Origin: Craspedostauros australis
Lineage: Eukaryota; Bacillariophyta; Bacillariophyceae; Mastogloiales; Achnanthaceae
Length of the DNA: 64,000 bases
Direction of reading: 5' to 3'
NCBI GenBank assembly: GCA_026770025.1
Contig: JAMXDE010000016.1
Span: 434,001-498,000 of the forward strand
The notes beneath the pieces were generated by a model that ran no database searches, had not been told where the DNA came from, and saw nothing but the letters and a program-made list of their open reading frames with translations. Both the position numbers and the translations under genes were made by a program. Of this stretch, positions 11,201 through 18,276 are shown in pieces (the stretch's first letter is position 1; the number at the start of each line of letters is the position of its first letter).

Positions 11201-12019
11201 GGCCACATGAAAGCTATACTCCGAGTGTTTGGGTACCTGAAGACGCATCGCAACGGCCGCATCCTGTGTGATCCTACCATACCAGACCATCGCCAATACA
11301 CATCACATGAGAGTGACAAATGGACGGAGTACTACCCATACGCCCATGAGGAGTTACCACACAAGATGCCTACTCCAAGGGGTAAGGAAGCACACATTAC
11401 CGTTCATGTGGATGCCGATCATGCACACGATGCCGTCACTCGCCGCTCGGTTACAGGTGTCATCGTCAAGATCAATGGGATGATCGTTCGCACCTACTGC
11501 AAACGCCAACGCACAGTGGAATCATCTACGTATGGTTCTGAACTCGTCGCCGCTCGCATTGCAACCGATATGATCATGGAGATCCGCACCGCTCTACGCG
11601 TCATTGGGGTTCCTCTTGCTGGACCAGCTTTGCTCCTCGGTGACAACAAGTCGGTCGTGTTGAACACAAGCATACCCTCCAGCGTTCTCAAAAAGAAGCA
11701 TTGCGGTATTGCGTACCATCGAATCCGAGAAGCCATCGCCGCCAAGGCCATTCGCTTCATTCACATTCCATCAGATCATAACGAAGCCGACATCCTCACA
11801 AAACCCGTATCAAAGGCATCGTTTTACCGCGTCGTCAACGCCACACTATTCCGAACTCCGCATCACCTCGCACAAATCAAGAAAGCCACGACGAGTCAAC
11901 CAGCTGATCCTACCGCAACATACATGGAATCAACGAAGACGATTCACTTTGTATACATCGATCAGCCCAACCAAGGTGCATCCACCATGCATGTGCTGAA
12001 GGGGCGTATTGGAGCCTGA
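5279..12019 (+). CDS. Copia gag-pol polyprotein
   Basis: A single open frame of 2246 codons from ATG 5279, ending a few bases inside the 3' LTR. The parts in order (approximate residues) are: a gag-like helical region (1-650); an aspartic protease with DSGA (about 737); an integrase core with acidic residues in VATDTFF (about 1116), RMDNANEQTGE (about 1175) and NPAELRA (about 1209); a reverse transcriptase with YVDDVLVFS (about 1836); and an RNase H with VDADHAHD (about 2045), TYGSEL (about 2083) and GDNKSVV (about 2121). Integrase before RT is diagnostic for Ty1/copia (Pseudoviridae-type). Gag and pol are in one frame. The frame looks whole. Confidence 0.95.
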   Translation: MSLKVDESMEEESVGSFRIPPEPPDATTTVISYITDTLAFTEPFAYLVPICTPRALRNGLDKQKVINHLYYFATLPLKTNLDNLRYPVDPVRMKDDFQRMYAFGQYCTDNKIISKDDNNKPVVDVDKIDHEAFDEFASTYIFPESFSHGNIFRQVSSDNFAMRKASSKHAVSTPEAWLRRTKMALTVTITKQNEPSMATLPPTPLNVHTANDGDNQPQQQHHRSPATSPRMSPSLTPHSTSGYMASQPRTRFTMPEFGSTSSADDETTPPTPRSSIKVSRPSKLPPNCKFEDEMHFTRFKKRFHAFLVPYGMQYLLSSDFARSYRLRGLDAVTYYIDPFYEAPLPLSKVQVKSDIALLARFLQEAVDGSTMDYLIQTNHEGDGVLLWSDIVSSCDSPARRMSRADALLARLDVTLRANDNIIQFINDFRDSILAYNEEAGRNEERLDEVAQRRKLCRAILASDNPTYIMWANLARSQTKMGDFQSMCEYIQARAREQDEIQQQHHRRKARPRDRTMRASHVRTKEVHVDDSDMSPYDDVAFVAALMQCDQSHAELLVCAAQPHLDAAQRDDNFIDGTVFRQLPAQVRRVIRHLRERIRRLTSKGVRGPHNPTIPDPGGAQPSGDVPIKPKGEGNQPTSTMPMQYNMTAASVRDDGTRAGHKTGEWYDSGGMESDDDDFEYSQSDGDNDFCLYAATTVYTDLQLAPSEPRPNDPVVTSTHMGIHASATDGNEDAYAICDSGAQCTILGSLGGVWRVESVNPDRRINVIGAIPSTMRKNGLRVVSAVTKATLDDGTKVLLHANECALNPGSRVTLMSEYQMREAGCVVDSVAAHHLKTVDPPSKGTQSLHPTKTTTIPLSVRNALMTFNIEPPTDDDMERLPVFVVTNDYKWQPSDHHQSREDLMPFDAAMAIHRSEDATRAPDPPSAFHECANAPVMRIPHMRLHTTCPDVTEQEQPPGAIMDGILDFASMCTCEHSTLEALITTPPQTWVLSASDEFHDAETVPIDNVNKNKTDTVSSYNDLSDALAARHNAHAPSPTEPDEINVHDVGFKVKAKHAVHDPVRLRPYLGWRNARVIQETLKRTTQDCKAVVRWPMIRHLRSRFAWMRRPRIKEVVATDTFFANTPSYGENFTCAQVFFGMSSHVINIVGLRSKQQVSDAINYFIREEGAPWAFRMDNANEQTGERVDRVLRDLHIGMELTEPTFQNQNPAELRAVKWIKGHVHNVLDRTGAPPRAWFFAAKYVADIHNVTADQSLRYNIPITVRTGETVDISPFLTFTFFEKVYFHEPTSSFPQSKEKTGYWLGTAPSCGDSLTYFVLADHNQRVLVRSVVRPYRPHMANERLGFHKELDPAVSHPSPPQPLQLTADRQPINRALTQYRKPNMTKAAVPSRVPASVSVPHASQPTSSSLPRKHTSSVPESGGVTTPPESLATRNDVVPAAAPRRSRRIQGRGDAHPWKRRYNDDALATVTATAIAHDVVLQLGPSCVVGATQTHDTPNGGRFAHVGQHSDEANSHSMEPRRIRRDLTQAEQDRLHTVLSLDVNSAKIEAIVYGPCMDNSARRVITHDDNRLLMEWMDGSHSWHHVDEMRLQHPLSVTRYAQHNRLTSTPPFVWVNAFNTINKQVLAATKPRSKVRYKFGIQVPNNIRHALYLDKVNGDSQWKDAIAKEMGQINSYQTFRSPTNDDDLNTYKCIPYHIVFDVKFDLRRKARLVANGNMSDPSVEDVYSGVIAFETMRIAFIIAAMNGLQVCAGDVGNAFLYAKTQERCYVIAGPEFGDKQGQPLIIHKGLYGLRTSSARFHEHLAQSFREMGFQPTPYDTDLWIRAQEDHYEMIATYVDDVLVFSRHPMDVMKVLKSKYVMKGVGTPMYYLGGNIEQLDEAWQQDGVFTALSARTYIGTACEKIESLTQQQLPRYSTPMAESYHAELDDSPLLDSGAANKFRTMIGCANWIITLGRFDIQFATMALSRFSMLPREGHMKAILRVFGYLKTHRNGRILCDPTIPDHRQYTSHESDKWTEYYPYAHEELPHKMPTPRGKEAHITVHVDADHAHDAVTRRSVTGVIVKINGMIVRTYCKRQRTVESSTYGSELVAARIATDMIMEIRTALRVIGVPLAGPALLLGDNKSVVLNTSIPSSVLKKKHCGIAYHRIREAIAAKAIRFIHIPSDHNEADILTKPVSKASFYRVVNATLFRTPHHLAQIKKATTSQPADPTATYMESTKTIHFVYIDQPNQGASTMHVLKGRIGA
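11998..12004 (+). other. Polypurine tract before 3' LTR
   Basis: GAAGGGG two bases before the 3' LTR start, in the place where plus-strand priming occurs in LTR elements. It overlaps the end of the coding frame. Confidence 0.6.
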
Positions 12020-12176
12020 GCATCGATCGAGTCCATGGAGTCGGAAACCGTATCCAAAACAAAAGCAGCAGACACCAAGAAAAAGAACAAGAACACAACG
12101 AGATGGAATAGCCATAATCCCTCAAACCAATCAATACATCAAGTTACACGCTTACGACTATACCTACGTTCCAATA
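12007..12176 (+). repeat. 3' LTR
   Basis: Direct repeat of 4876-5045 with no difference seen by eye. The polyprotein frame terminates at 12019 inside it. Confidence 0.95.
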
Positions 12177-12181
12177 AGAAA
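12177..12181. repeat. Target-site duplication, right copy (AGAAA)
   Basis: Matches 4871-4875 and abuts the 3' LTR exactly. Confidence 0.9.
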
Positions 12182-12916
12182 CGCAAAAGGTATCTGTTCT
12201 GATTCATTTGACTTCAATTTTGCGTTGATTGGCTGGTTCTCATCAACTCTGGAAACGGGCGACGGCAGGACCCAACGGAGGAACAATCGTGGAACCGGAA
12301 CTGACGATAAAACGCAAACACGACCAAAAGACAACCAAGAGGCCAAACGTGGACAGCCGAACAACAGGAATCACAACAACGCGAATCAAATCACGCCCGT
12401 GAATTTCAATCACGAGTGTGCACACAGGTCAATGATGACATCCACCGCCATGTGTCAGAAGTCAACAAAGAGAAGCAAGCCGATGATCACAGAAACAGGA
12501 AGAGTAGTCGTACCAACCAACGGATGCAAACATTCGGACAACACTCAGGCTGCACTCGAACCACACATACTTACTATTAATACCCGCACTCTCACTCATT
12601 CCTTGGAAAATAGCACGACGAAACGCCAACCAGGCCAGGGCTCACTAATACAAGGCTCCGAGGACTCTTGCTCGTCCGAGCACAGCCGAGGAATCGATCC
12701 TTGAGAGCGTGGCTGCATTGCGCGGCATTCACAGACGACTTTCGCATCAGACGTTGCCTCTCGCAAGCTGTCGGCCCGTTTCGCAAGTGGTTGAACAAGA
12801 GACGTGGTGTGAATTCAATTCAGCAATCCAGCAACGTGGCGATTGGGCAATTGGGGAAGAGTTGATCAGCTTGAGACAGGTTATCTGAACGAGGCTCTGT
12901 CGTCATCTCGCTCATA
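12182..12916. other. Promoter region of the rhomboid-like gene
   Basis: No gene is recognised. This is the host sequence split from 4168-4870 by the copia insertion. The plus-strand frame running through it is an open extension from the LTR without family-like content. Confidence 0.5.
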
Positions 12917-14893
12917 ATGATGAGCGATGACAATTCTTTCATCAGGAACCCCAGCAATGCCAATGCCAATCATACGAGTACTGCGGCAATGGCACCGGAG
13001 GAGATCTTGAAAATCGGATCCTCGTCGCATGAGGTGATGGTTGCCGGCGAGACGAATGGCGCCAGCCGTCTGAGCAACGTGTCGGCAGATCATTCGTACG
13101 GGGTTGACGAAAATGACCTCCTTTCCAACGAAACAAACCCAAAAATGAATTACCACGATGGCGCTTTGCATCTCCGTGGAACGAATCACAGACTGAATCC
13201 AACGCAAAGACATCTCTCCTCGATGGATCAGTCCGTCGCAACGCTCAGCAACCCCGGCGATCACACCGACATCCACACGCTCGGTCACAACTTGAGCGGC
13301 GCGGATGATGCTGGTATTGCTACCGCAATGATGGATGGGAGCCCGCTGGGTTTGCATGCACATGAGCGCCTGGCGGTGCAGACAACGTATGCAGACTACC
13401 CTGTCACCATATCGCTCCTGCTGCTCATCCATGTGCTCTTTGCGTACCAATGGAATGCCAGAACATCAAAGAAGCGCATCACGGTGACGTACAAGCAATT
13501 GGTACAGAGACGGCGGTACCACAGAGTCATCGTGGCATTCCTGTCACACCCTTCGCGCGTGTCACGGACACCGATTACAAACCGTGCGGAGAGCACGGAC
13601 ACGCGGCCTACGAGCAGCTTGTTCACGCCATTCCCAACAGACGATGGCAATGGCACTGAGCCAGCGCCTTCGCAATCCGCAACGCAGAGCTTCCATCGTA
13701 TGGGAAGGGATGCTGGAGGGCGAATGCGGGCAAGCCTGTCGAATTATATCCCGTCGCTCTTGCCTGGTGGCCACCTCAGCGGCCTCCCGCTGCTGTTCTA
13801 CAATTCGCACATCCTGTGGAAATGTCGCGCGCTGGAGGTTTGGTACTCCAAGAACGGAAACTTTCCATGGAGATACGCCTGCGTCCTGTTTGCCTTGACA
13901 GCCGTGGCTATTGCGTTGGAGGTGTGGGCAACGTACGGGATTTTGCAGATTCTACGCCATCACAGTCACGGCGTGTCGTCGCCCATATGGATTGATGATC
14001 GGCCATCGCAGTACCGCCAGCGGGCGAGCAGCAATCAGTCGGTCTTTATTTCGGAGCGGGAGAAATTCCTCACCAACAAGCAGATGGGATCGCTGGCCAT
14101 CACGGCATGCGCTCTACTCCAAGTCTACGGTCATGTCTTCCCATACGCCTCGTACCCTTTCCTTCCGTTCCTCCCAGAGGGCCTGCCGCTGCTGTCCAAC
14201 TCGACATTATCGTACATGCTGTGCATGGCCTTGCTGCTGGCCTTCTCGATGCCGACCCATTCCATCACGTGCATCATCTTTGGATGGCTCTCGGGTTACC
14301 TTTGGTCCCTTGGTATCACCTCATTCTTCAAGGAGACGTACTGGGGATGCGGCCTGATTGGATTGATCTGCATGCTTGTGCTTGTGTCGCTGAAGGTGAA
14401 CGGCTGGTCGGCGTGGATACCGTGCATCGATTACGTGTCATGGGACAGCAGCGGTTACGACCTGGACCCCCAAACCGGCCTGCGATACAACGCGTCGCAT
14501 GACGAAGACAGCGCACTAACACCGTCCGAACTCAACAGCGGGAGCGAGCACAGCGGAATGAGCGACAGCAGCCCCAGCGAAACATCGTCAAATAATAGCG
14601 GTGATCATTCCTTGGACCGATCCGTGGCAGATGACGACTACGATATCGAAATGGCAAATCGCCAAGGTGCGCAGTCTTCCAGACGACAACGCCACCGTCG
14701 ATCGCAGCAATCCCAACAGCAGCATTTCGTAAACCGTGGTCCGAACGCGACAAGAAATCAGATGCGGCATCAGATACCGATTATCGGTGACATGGACGAT
14801 GAATTTGACGACGCTGATGATGTGATGGTGCCACGCTTTCAAGACCCGGCATCGTCAATACGATCACGACGAGGGGGGAATACGAGTAGATAG
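12917..14893 (+). CDS. Multi-pass membrane protein, rhomboid-like (probably non-catalytic)
   Basis: 658 residues starting MMSDDNSF; a second ATG is the next codon. Residues 1-155 are polar and disordered. Hydrophobic segments lie near 158-175, 285-300, 318-345, 390-412, 425-452 and 455-495. The block from TYKQLVQRRRYHRVIVAFLS to the Leu-rich LSGLPLLFYNSHILWKCRALE segment recalls the TM1-loop-TM2 region of rhomboids, where a basic/aromatic loop precedes an HLLFN-like helix. The last helix CIIFGWLSGYLWSLG recalls the rhomboid TM6 GxxxG helix. I see neither a GxSG nucleophile motif nor the TM6 histidine, so if the call is right this is a pseudoprotease. The C-terminal 170 residues are acidic, Ser-rich and disordered. 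The family call rests on pattern only; a plain unknown multi-pass protein is the alternative. Confidence 0.5.
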   Translation: MMSDDNSFIRNPSNANANHTSTAAMAPEEILKIGSSSHEVMVAGETNGASRLSNVSADHSYGVDENDLLSNETNPKMNYHDGALHLRGTNHRLNPTQRHLSSMDQSVATLSNPGDHTDIHTLGHNLSGADDAGIATAMMDGSPLGLHAHERLAVQTTYADYPVTISLLLLIHVLFAYQWNARTSKKRITVTYKQLVQRRRYHRVIVAFLSHPSRVSRTPITNRAESTDTRPTSSLFTPFPTDDGNGTEPAPSQSATQSFHRMGRDAGGRMRASLSNYIPSLLPGGHLSGLPLLFYNSHILWKCRALEVWYSKNGNFPWRYACVLFALTAVAIALEVWATYGILQILRHHSHGVSSPIWIDDRPSQYRQRASSNQSVFISEREKFLTNKQMGSLAITACALLQVYGHVFPYASYPFLPFLPEGLPLLSNSTLSYMLCMALLLAFSMPTHSITCIIFGWLSGYLWSLGITSFFKETYWGCGLIGLICMLVLVSLKVNGWSAWIPCIDYVSWDSSGYDLDPQTGLRYNASHDEDSALTPSELNSGSEHSGMSDSSPSETSSNNSGDHSLDRSVADDDYDIEMANRQGAQSSRRQRHRRSQQSQQQHFVNRGPNATRNQMRHQIPIIGDMDDEFDDADDVMVPRFQDPASSIRSRRGGNTSR

Positions 14894-15251
14894 AGAGCAA
14901 TAGCAATGCGTCATTAGAAAGACTAGTTGTCACCACCCGGCAAATTGAATCAATACACGATGCAATGTCGACAGGTCTATGCCTGTACAGTATTCTATGT
15001 AGAGTATTGTAGTGATGGTATCTGAAGCATGTGAAGTATGTGGTGGCTTTGTGTCATACGAGTATCGTGCGTAGCACTCCTCACGTATGACATCCTATGT
15101 ACGCACAGGTGCTCATGGATGTTCTTGTGTGGATGCTCTTCCCTCACGTGGCCTTGATGTCGCCGACGATTTTCGCGTGTTAATTCAAGCACTCATTTTG
15201 TGCGTCTCTGTCAGAGTATTGCTGTACATTCGATCTGAACGACGCCACCAA
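14894..15251. other. Convergent intergenic region
   Basis: 3' flanks of the rhomboid-like gene (+) and the small TM gene (-). No gene is seen. Confidence 0.5.
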
Positions 15252-15662
15252 TCATTTCGACGAGGAACTGCTGCTCTTTGTGCTCTTGGTACTGCTGCTG
15301 CTTCCACTGCTACTCCCGCTGGACTTTTTGCTGGATTTGTGGCTGCTGCCACTGCTGGTCCCGCCGCTGTTGTTGTTGCTGCCACTGCTGCTGCTACTAC
15401 TACTTTTTCTGCTGCTACTGCTGCTGCTATTGCCACCGCCTCGGATGGAGGTAATCAATTTGGATGTGCCAAACAGAACGAGAAAGCCTGCGATGCCGTA
15501 CGCGACGATGGTTGACGACTGAGCCCATTGCCATGATATGTGCAAGATGGAATCCACCGCCTTGCGAATGGGCTGATCCCATTTCTCGTCGATTTGGAAT
15601 TTGTAGATGTGCTCCACCTTGATGACTTCGGCCTCCGTCAGCAGGCCCGCTGCTCTGTTCAT
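15252..15662 (-). CDS. Small single-TM protein with Ser-rich tail, unknown function
   Basis: 136 residues from ATG 15662 (MNRAAGLLTEAEVIK). The first 45 residues are amphipathic (EHIYKFQIDEKWDQPIRKAVD), followed by one membrane helix (about 48-68, AQSSTIVAYGIAGFLVLFG) and then a tail of about 60 residues made almost only of Ser, Gly, Asn and Lys. The tail is coded by AGC/AGT-rich trinucleotide DNA. The region before the ATG on this strand is the CA-rich leader type seen at RPN9, which supports this start over the in-frame upstream Met at 15923. I do not recognise a family. The conserved-looking part is the N-terminal 70 residues; the tail could be expanded repeat DNA. Confidence 0.6.
   Translation of the reverse strand: MNRAAGLLTEAEVIKVEHIYKFQIDEKWDQPIRKAVDSILHISWQWAQSSTIVAYGIAGFLVLFGTSKLITSIRGGGNSSSSSSRKSSSSSSSGSNNNSGGTSSGSSHKSSKKSSGSSSGSSSSTKSTKSSSSSSK
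15280..15432. repeat. Trinucleotide (CTG/CTA-type) low-complexity tract
   Basis: Imperfect run of CTG, CTA and TTG triplets coding Ser and Asn on the minus strand in the small TM gene. Confidence 0.8.
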
Positions 15663-16658
15663 GGTGGGCGTTGCTGTGGTGTTGCGTTTGTTTGTATGCT
15701 GTGTTGCTGGATGGAGCAGATGACAGCTGATGGAGCTTGAGTCACTTCGTGTACGGGTTAGACTTGGAGAGATGCGGTCGCGCACGAGTACGGTGCTTCC
15801 GTTCGTATCGTTTGCTGGTGTTATTGGTTTGTATGTCCACACTCGTTGATTTCTCTCGGAACGCCCTTGACGATGCTCCACGAATGCAGCCAATGACAAT
15901 GGTGTCTTTGGCAGCTTGTGCACGATGCTTCAAATGTGCTTCCCGCAAACCAATTGTGGCCTCAATAACCGCCGGATGAGTGTGCACGAGTATGAAGAAT
16001 TGCAGCTTGCTACGTGTGCATTAGCAGTCGTACTAATATGATATGGTATGGTAAGTTTCAAATACTGTTCATGGAGATACGAGCTGAAGCTGCCGAAGAA
16101 GGGGCAAGAGGCCGCTTCATCAACGGATTCCTCGACTTGAGTTGGTCACAATCGAGCAAAGAGTGGGAGCGTTTGCGCCTGTTGGTCGGAGTGAGTGTTT
16201 TCGTCAGGAATGGGTATCTTTCGTTCGAAATTGGGACTAATCGATGACTCTTGTCAATTCGGAAGCCAGCAAGATGCTAGTGCCAGCGAGGATAGAGAAG
16301 TGCAGAGAGCACTTGTGAAGTATTGTATTGTGCAAGTATGTAATCAAAGCCAAACATCCTCTGTCATGTATTAAAATACTTTGTACCATCCGAATGCAAT
16401 AAAGCACTTCTTGCTGTGCACAAGTGACATGATCTACCATGTATGTTGATAGAGTCGTTCGAGCCAACGATACGTACGAGTGGTGGCGAAGTAACAATGA
16501 CATTCGTGGTGGTGTCTGTCTGTACAAGTACTCGCTGGGAGACAAGTTCTTGGAACATACGATCGTACCACACGTATAATAGAATTGGTAAGTGAGCTCT
16601 GCATGTGTGGCTTTACTCTATCCACGACCATAACACATCCCCAAGAACGCATTCCTCC
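15663..16658. other. Intergenic, about 1 kb, no gene recognised
   Basis: Lies between the small TM gene 5' end and the ICT1-like 3' end. Short frames such as 16237-16545 on the minus strand have no family-like content. Confidence 0.45.
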
Positions 16659-17189
16659 TCATTCCAGGCGCACGGACTTGCGATTCTGCTTGACCTGCCC
16701 TCGTTTGCGCTTGTCCTCTTTGCGGCGTCTCTTCGTCTTTGCGCTGATCCCAGTCTTCATGTTGCGCTTCTTCGGTCGTCTCCATGCCTGCAGTATCAGC
16801 TGCCTCAGCTTGTCCACGGCTGCTTTGCGATTGGCGGTTTGCGTGCGGTGCTGCGATGACATCAGCACCAAGAAACCATCCTTGTTGATGCGGTTCGATT
16901 CCTGTCTGGAGAGACGACTTCTCACTTCCTGCGGTATCCACTCGGCCGATTGCACGCGGAGCTTGAGCTGGACCTGCGTGCTGACTTTGTTGACATTCTG
17001 TCCGCCTGCACCACCGCTGCGCGTAAATTGCAGATCGAGCATCTCCTCCGGGATGTAGATGTATTTTGGGATGTTCTCGTTCCATACGGCGTCAGCATCG
17101 ATCTGCTTCTTTAGTTTGTAGTAATCGTCGCTCGCGCTGCTCTGCTCCTGTGTTGCGAACAATGCTGTTGCACGTGACAGCGGCATCAT
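16659..17189 (-). CDS. Peptidyl-tRNA hydrolase ICT1/ArfB-like (GGQ domain), organelle ribosome rescue
   Basis: 176 residues from ATG 17189. The core FTRSGGAGGQNVNKVSTQV holds the GGQ tripeptide (about 62-64) used to hydrolyse peptidyl-tRNA. Downstream blocks (SRLSRQESNRINKDG, LMSSQHRTQTANRKAA) follow the class-I release-factor-like ICT1/ArfB family. The last 40 residues are extremely basic (KKRNMKTG...KRRRKEDKRKRG), like the tail ArfB inserts in the empty mRNA channel. There are no stop-codon recognition domains, so it is a rescue factor and not a full release factor. The N terminus MMPLSRATALFATQ could be a mitochondrial presequence. The same frame stays open to Met 17633, and a strong 3' splice site lies at 17295-17300, so an upstream exon is possible. 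The 3' half is certain; the start is not. Confidence 0.8.
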   Translation of the reverse strand: MMPLSRATALFATQEQSSASDDYYKLKKQIDADAVWNENIPKYIYIPEEMLDLQFTRSGGAGGQNVNKVSTQVQLKLRVQSAEWIPQEVRSRLSRQESNRINKDGFLVLMSSQHRTQTANRKAAVDKLRQLILQAWRRPKKRNMKTGISAKTKRRRKEDKRKRGQVKQNRKSVRLE

Positions 17190-18276
17190 CAACGAGAGGT
17201 GTCCAGGCCTATGATTGAGGTTCCCATGCGCTTGGGGGCAATTGAGACGATGAAGTTGATGCTGTTCTCGGCTCTCTCGATGCCCACTTCGTGTCTGAAA
17301 AGCAAGGGGAAGAGGAGGACACGAATTAATCGTCTTCCTGCAGAAGGCAAAGGATGCCCGAGTGCTGTCTGCGGCGACCATGTACGGCTGCGGACCTGCG
17401 CACCCGCTGATCATCGCTCCCACCAATACCATGGCCATGGCCATAGCCTTAGCGACACCGCGATGCTCGTGCTCCTGATGGCGCTGAGATCGCACGTTTC
17501 CCGATCGCATCATGGCCATGCTGCGGTGCCGCGATGACGTGGAGTCAGCAATGTCCTGCATTGTTGTTGTTTTCTTCGTCGTTGCCATCATCAATCCATC
17601 CACGCAACTAATTGGTCTCTGCCCAGCTGTCATCGCCTCTTTCTTCTTTTATGATGACGGCGCCTTTCTCTTGTGTTGGTCTTTCGTTGGTTTTGCTTTG
17701 CGTTGTGTCGTTTGTGTCCAAGTCGAGTTCCATCAACAACCGTCAGTCTCATTCTCAGGTTTTGAAGGAATAATCGGTACATGCGGTAATATTTGAATTT
17801 ACATCAAAATGTCTTCCTTTCTGCGATGACGTGGAGTTGTGTGACACGTTTCAGATACTAGCCTACACTCAACACGCAGCCTATCAAGAGTCCAGTCGTG
17901 ATTGTATCGATCGTGTCTGCCCTCCATTCACGACTAGAATCTGTGCGGGTTTCAACGGTCAAATTTTGCGGGACATCCTATCAAGTTGTCGTCGACTGCA
18001 CAAATCCGTCCGTCCGCCCACCGTCCCGCCAAACATCAATCACCGCTTCGGGATCCAACCGCTTCGCCATGAGATTTTCAAAGAAGAAATGTGTCTGCGA
18101 AACCGCGCAACGTGAGACGTCCTTGATGCGAAACACAACATCCACGGGTGCCACCGAAAGGGGGAAGGAGCCGAAGACTCATGGCAGTAACATCAAGCAG
18201 AGGAGAGTACATCACTCCTCTGCTACACGAGTGCGAAGCGTAGCAACATCATATTATACGATCTACTCCCGCAACG
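17190..18276. other. Divergent region ICT1-like / neurochondrin-like, with possible minus-strand exons
   Basis: On the minus strand a 34-codon frame at 17293-17189 (HEVGIERAENSINFIVSIAP and so on, ending TGA) has strongly coding-like codon use. It follows directly on a pyrimidine-rich tract ending TTTTCAG. Further upstream on the same strand (about 17595-17335) an open stretch contains a hydrophobic helix rich in Ala, Met and Val and then RASFAF. These may be exons of the ICT1-like gene or of a separate small gene; I could not join them convincingly. From 17640 to 18276 nothing is recognised. Confidence 0.35.

Larger units (their letters stand above)
4876..12176 (+). mobile_element. Ty1/copia LTR retrotransposon, looks whole
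   Basis: A 7301-bp element bounded by two direct LTRs of 170 bp (4876-5045 and 12007-12176) that I read as identical. It is flanked by the 5-bp target duplication AGAAA (4871-4875 and 12177-12181). Between the LTRs lies one long frame with gag, protease, integrase, reverse transcriptase and RNase H in the copia order. A purine-rich tract (GAAGGGG, 11998-12004) precedes the 3' LTR. The LTR ends are the inverted hexamers TATTGG and CCAATA, not the usual TG...CA at the very tip. Identical LTRs imply a very recent insertion. The integrase and RT wording resembles the CoDi-type copia lineages of diatoms and other aquatic stramenopiles, but the lineage call is from memory and is inference. Confidence 0.95.
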
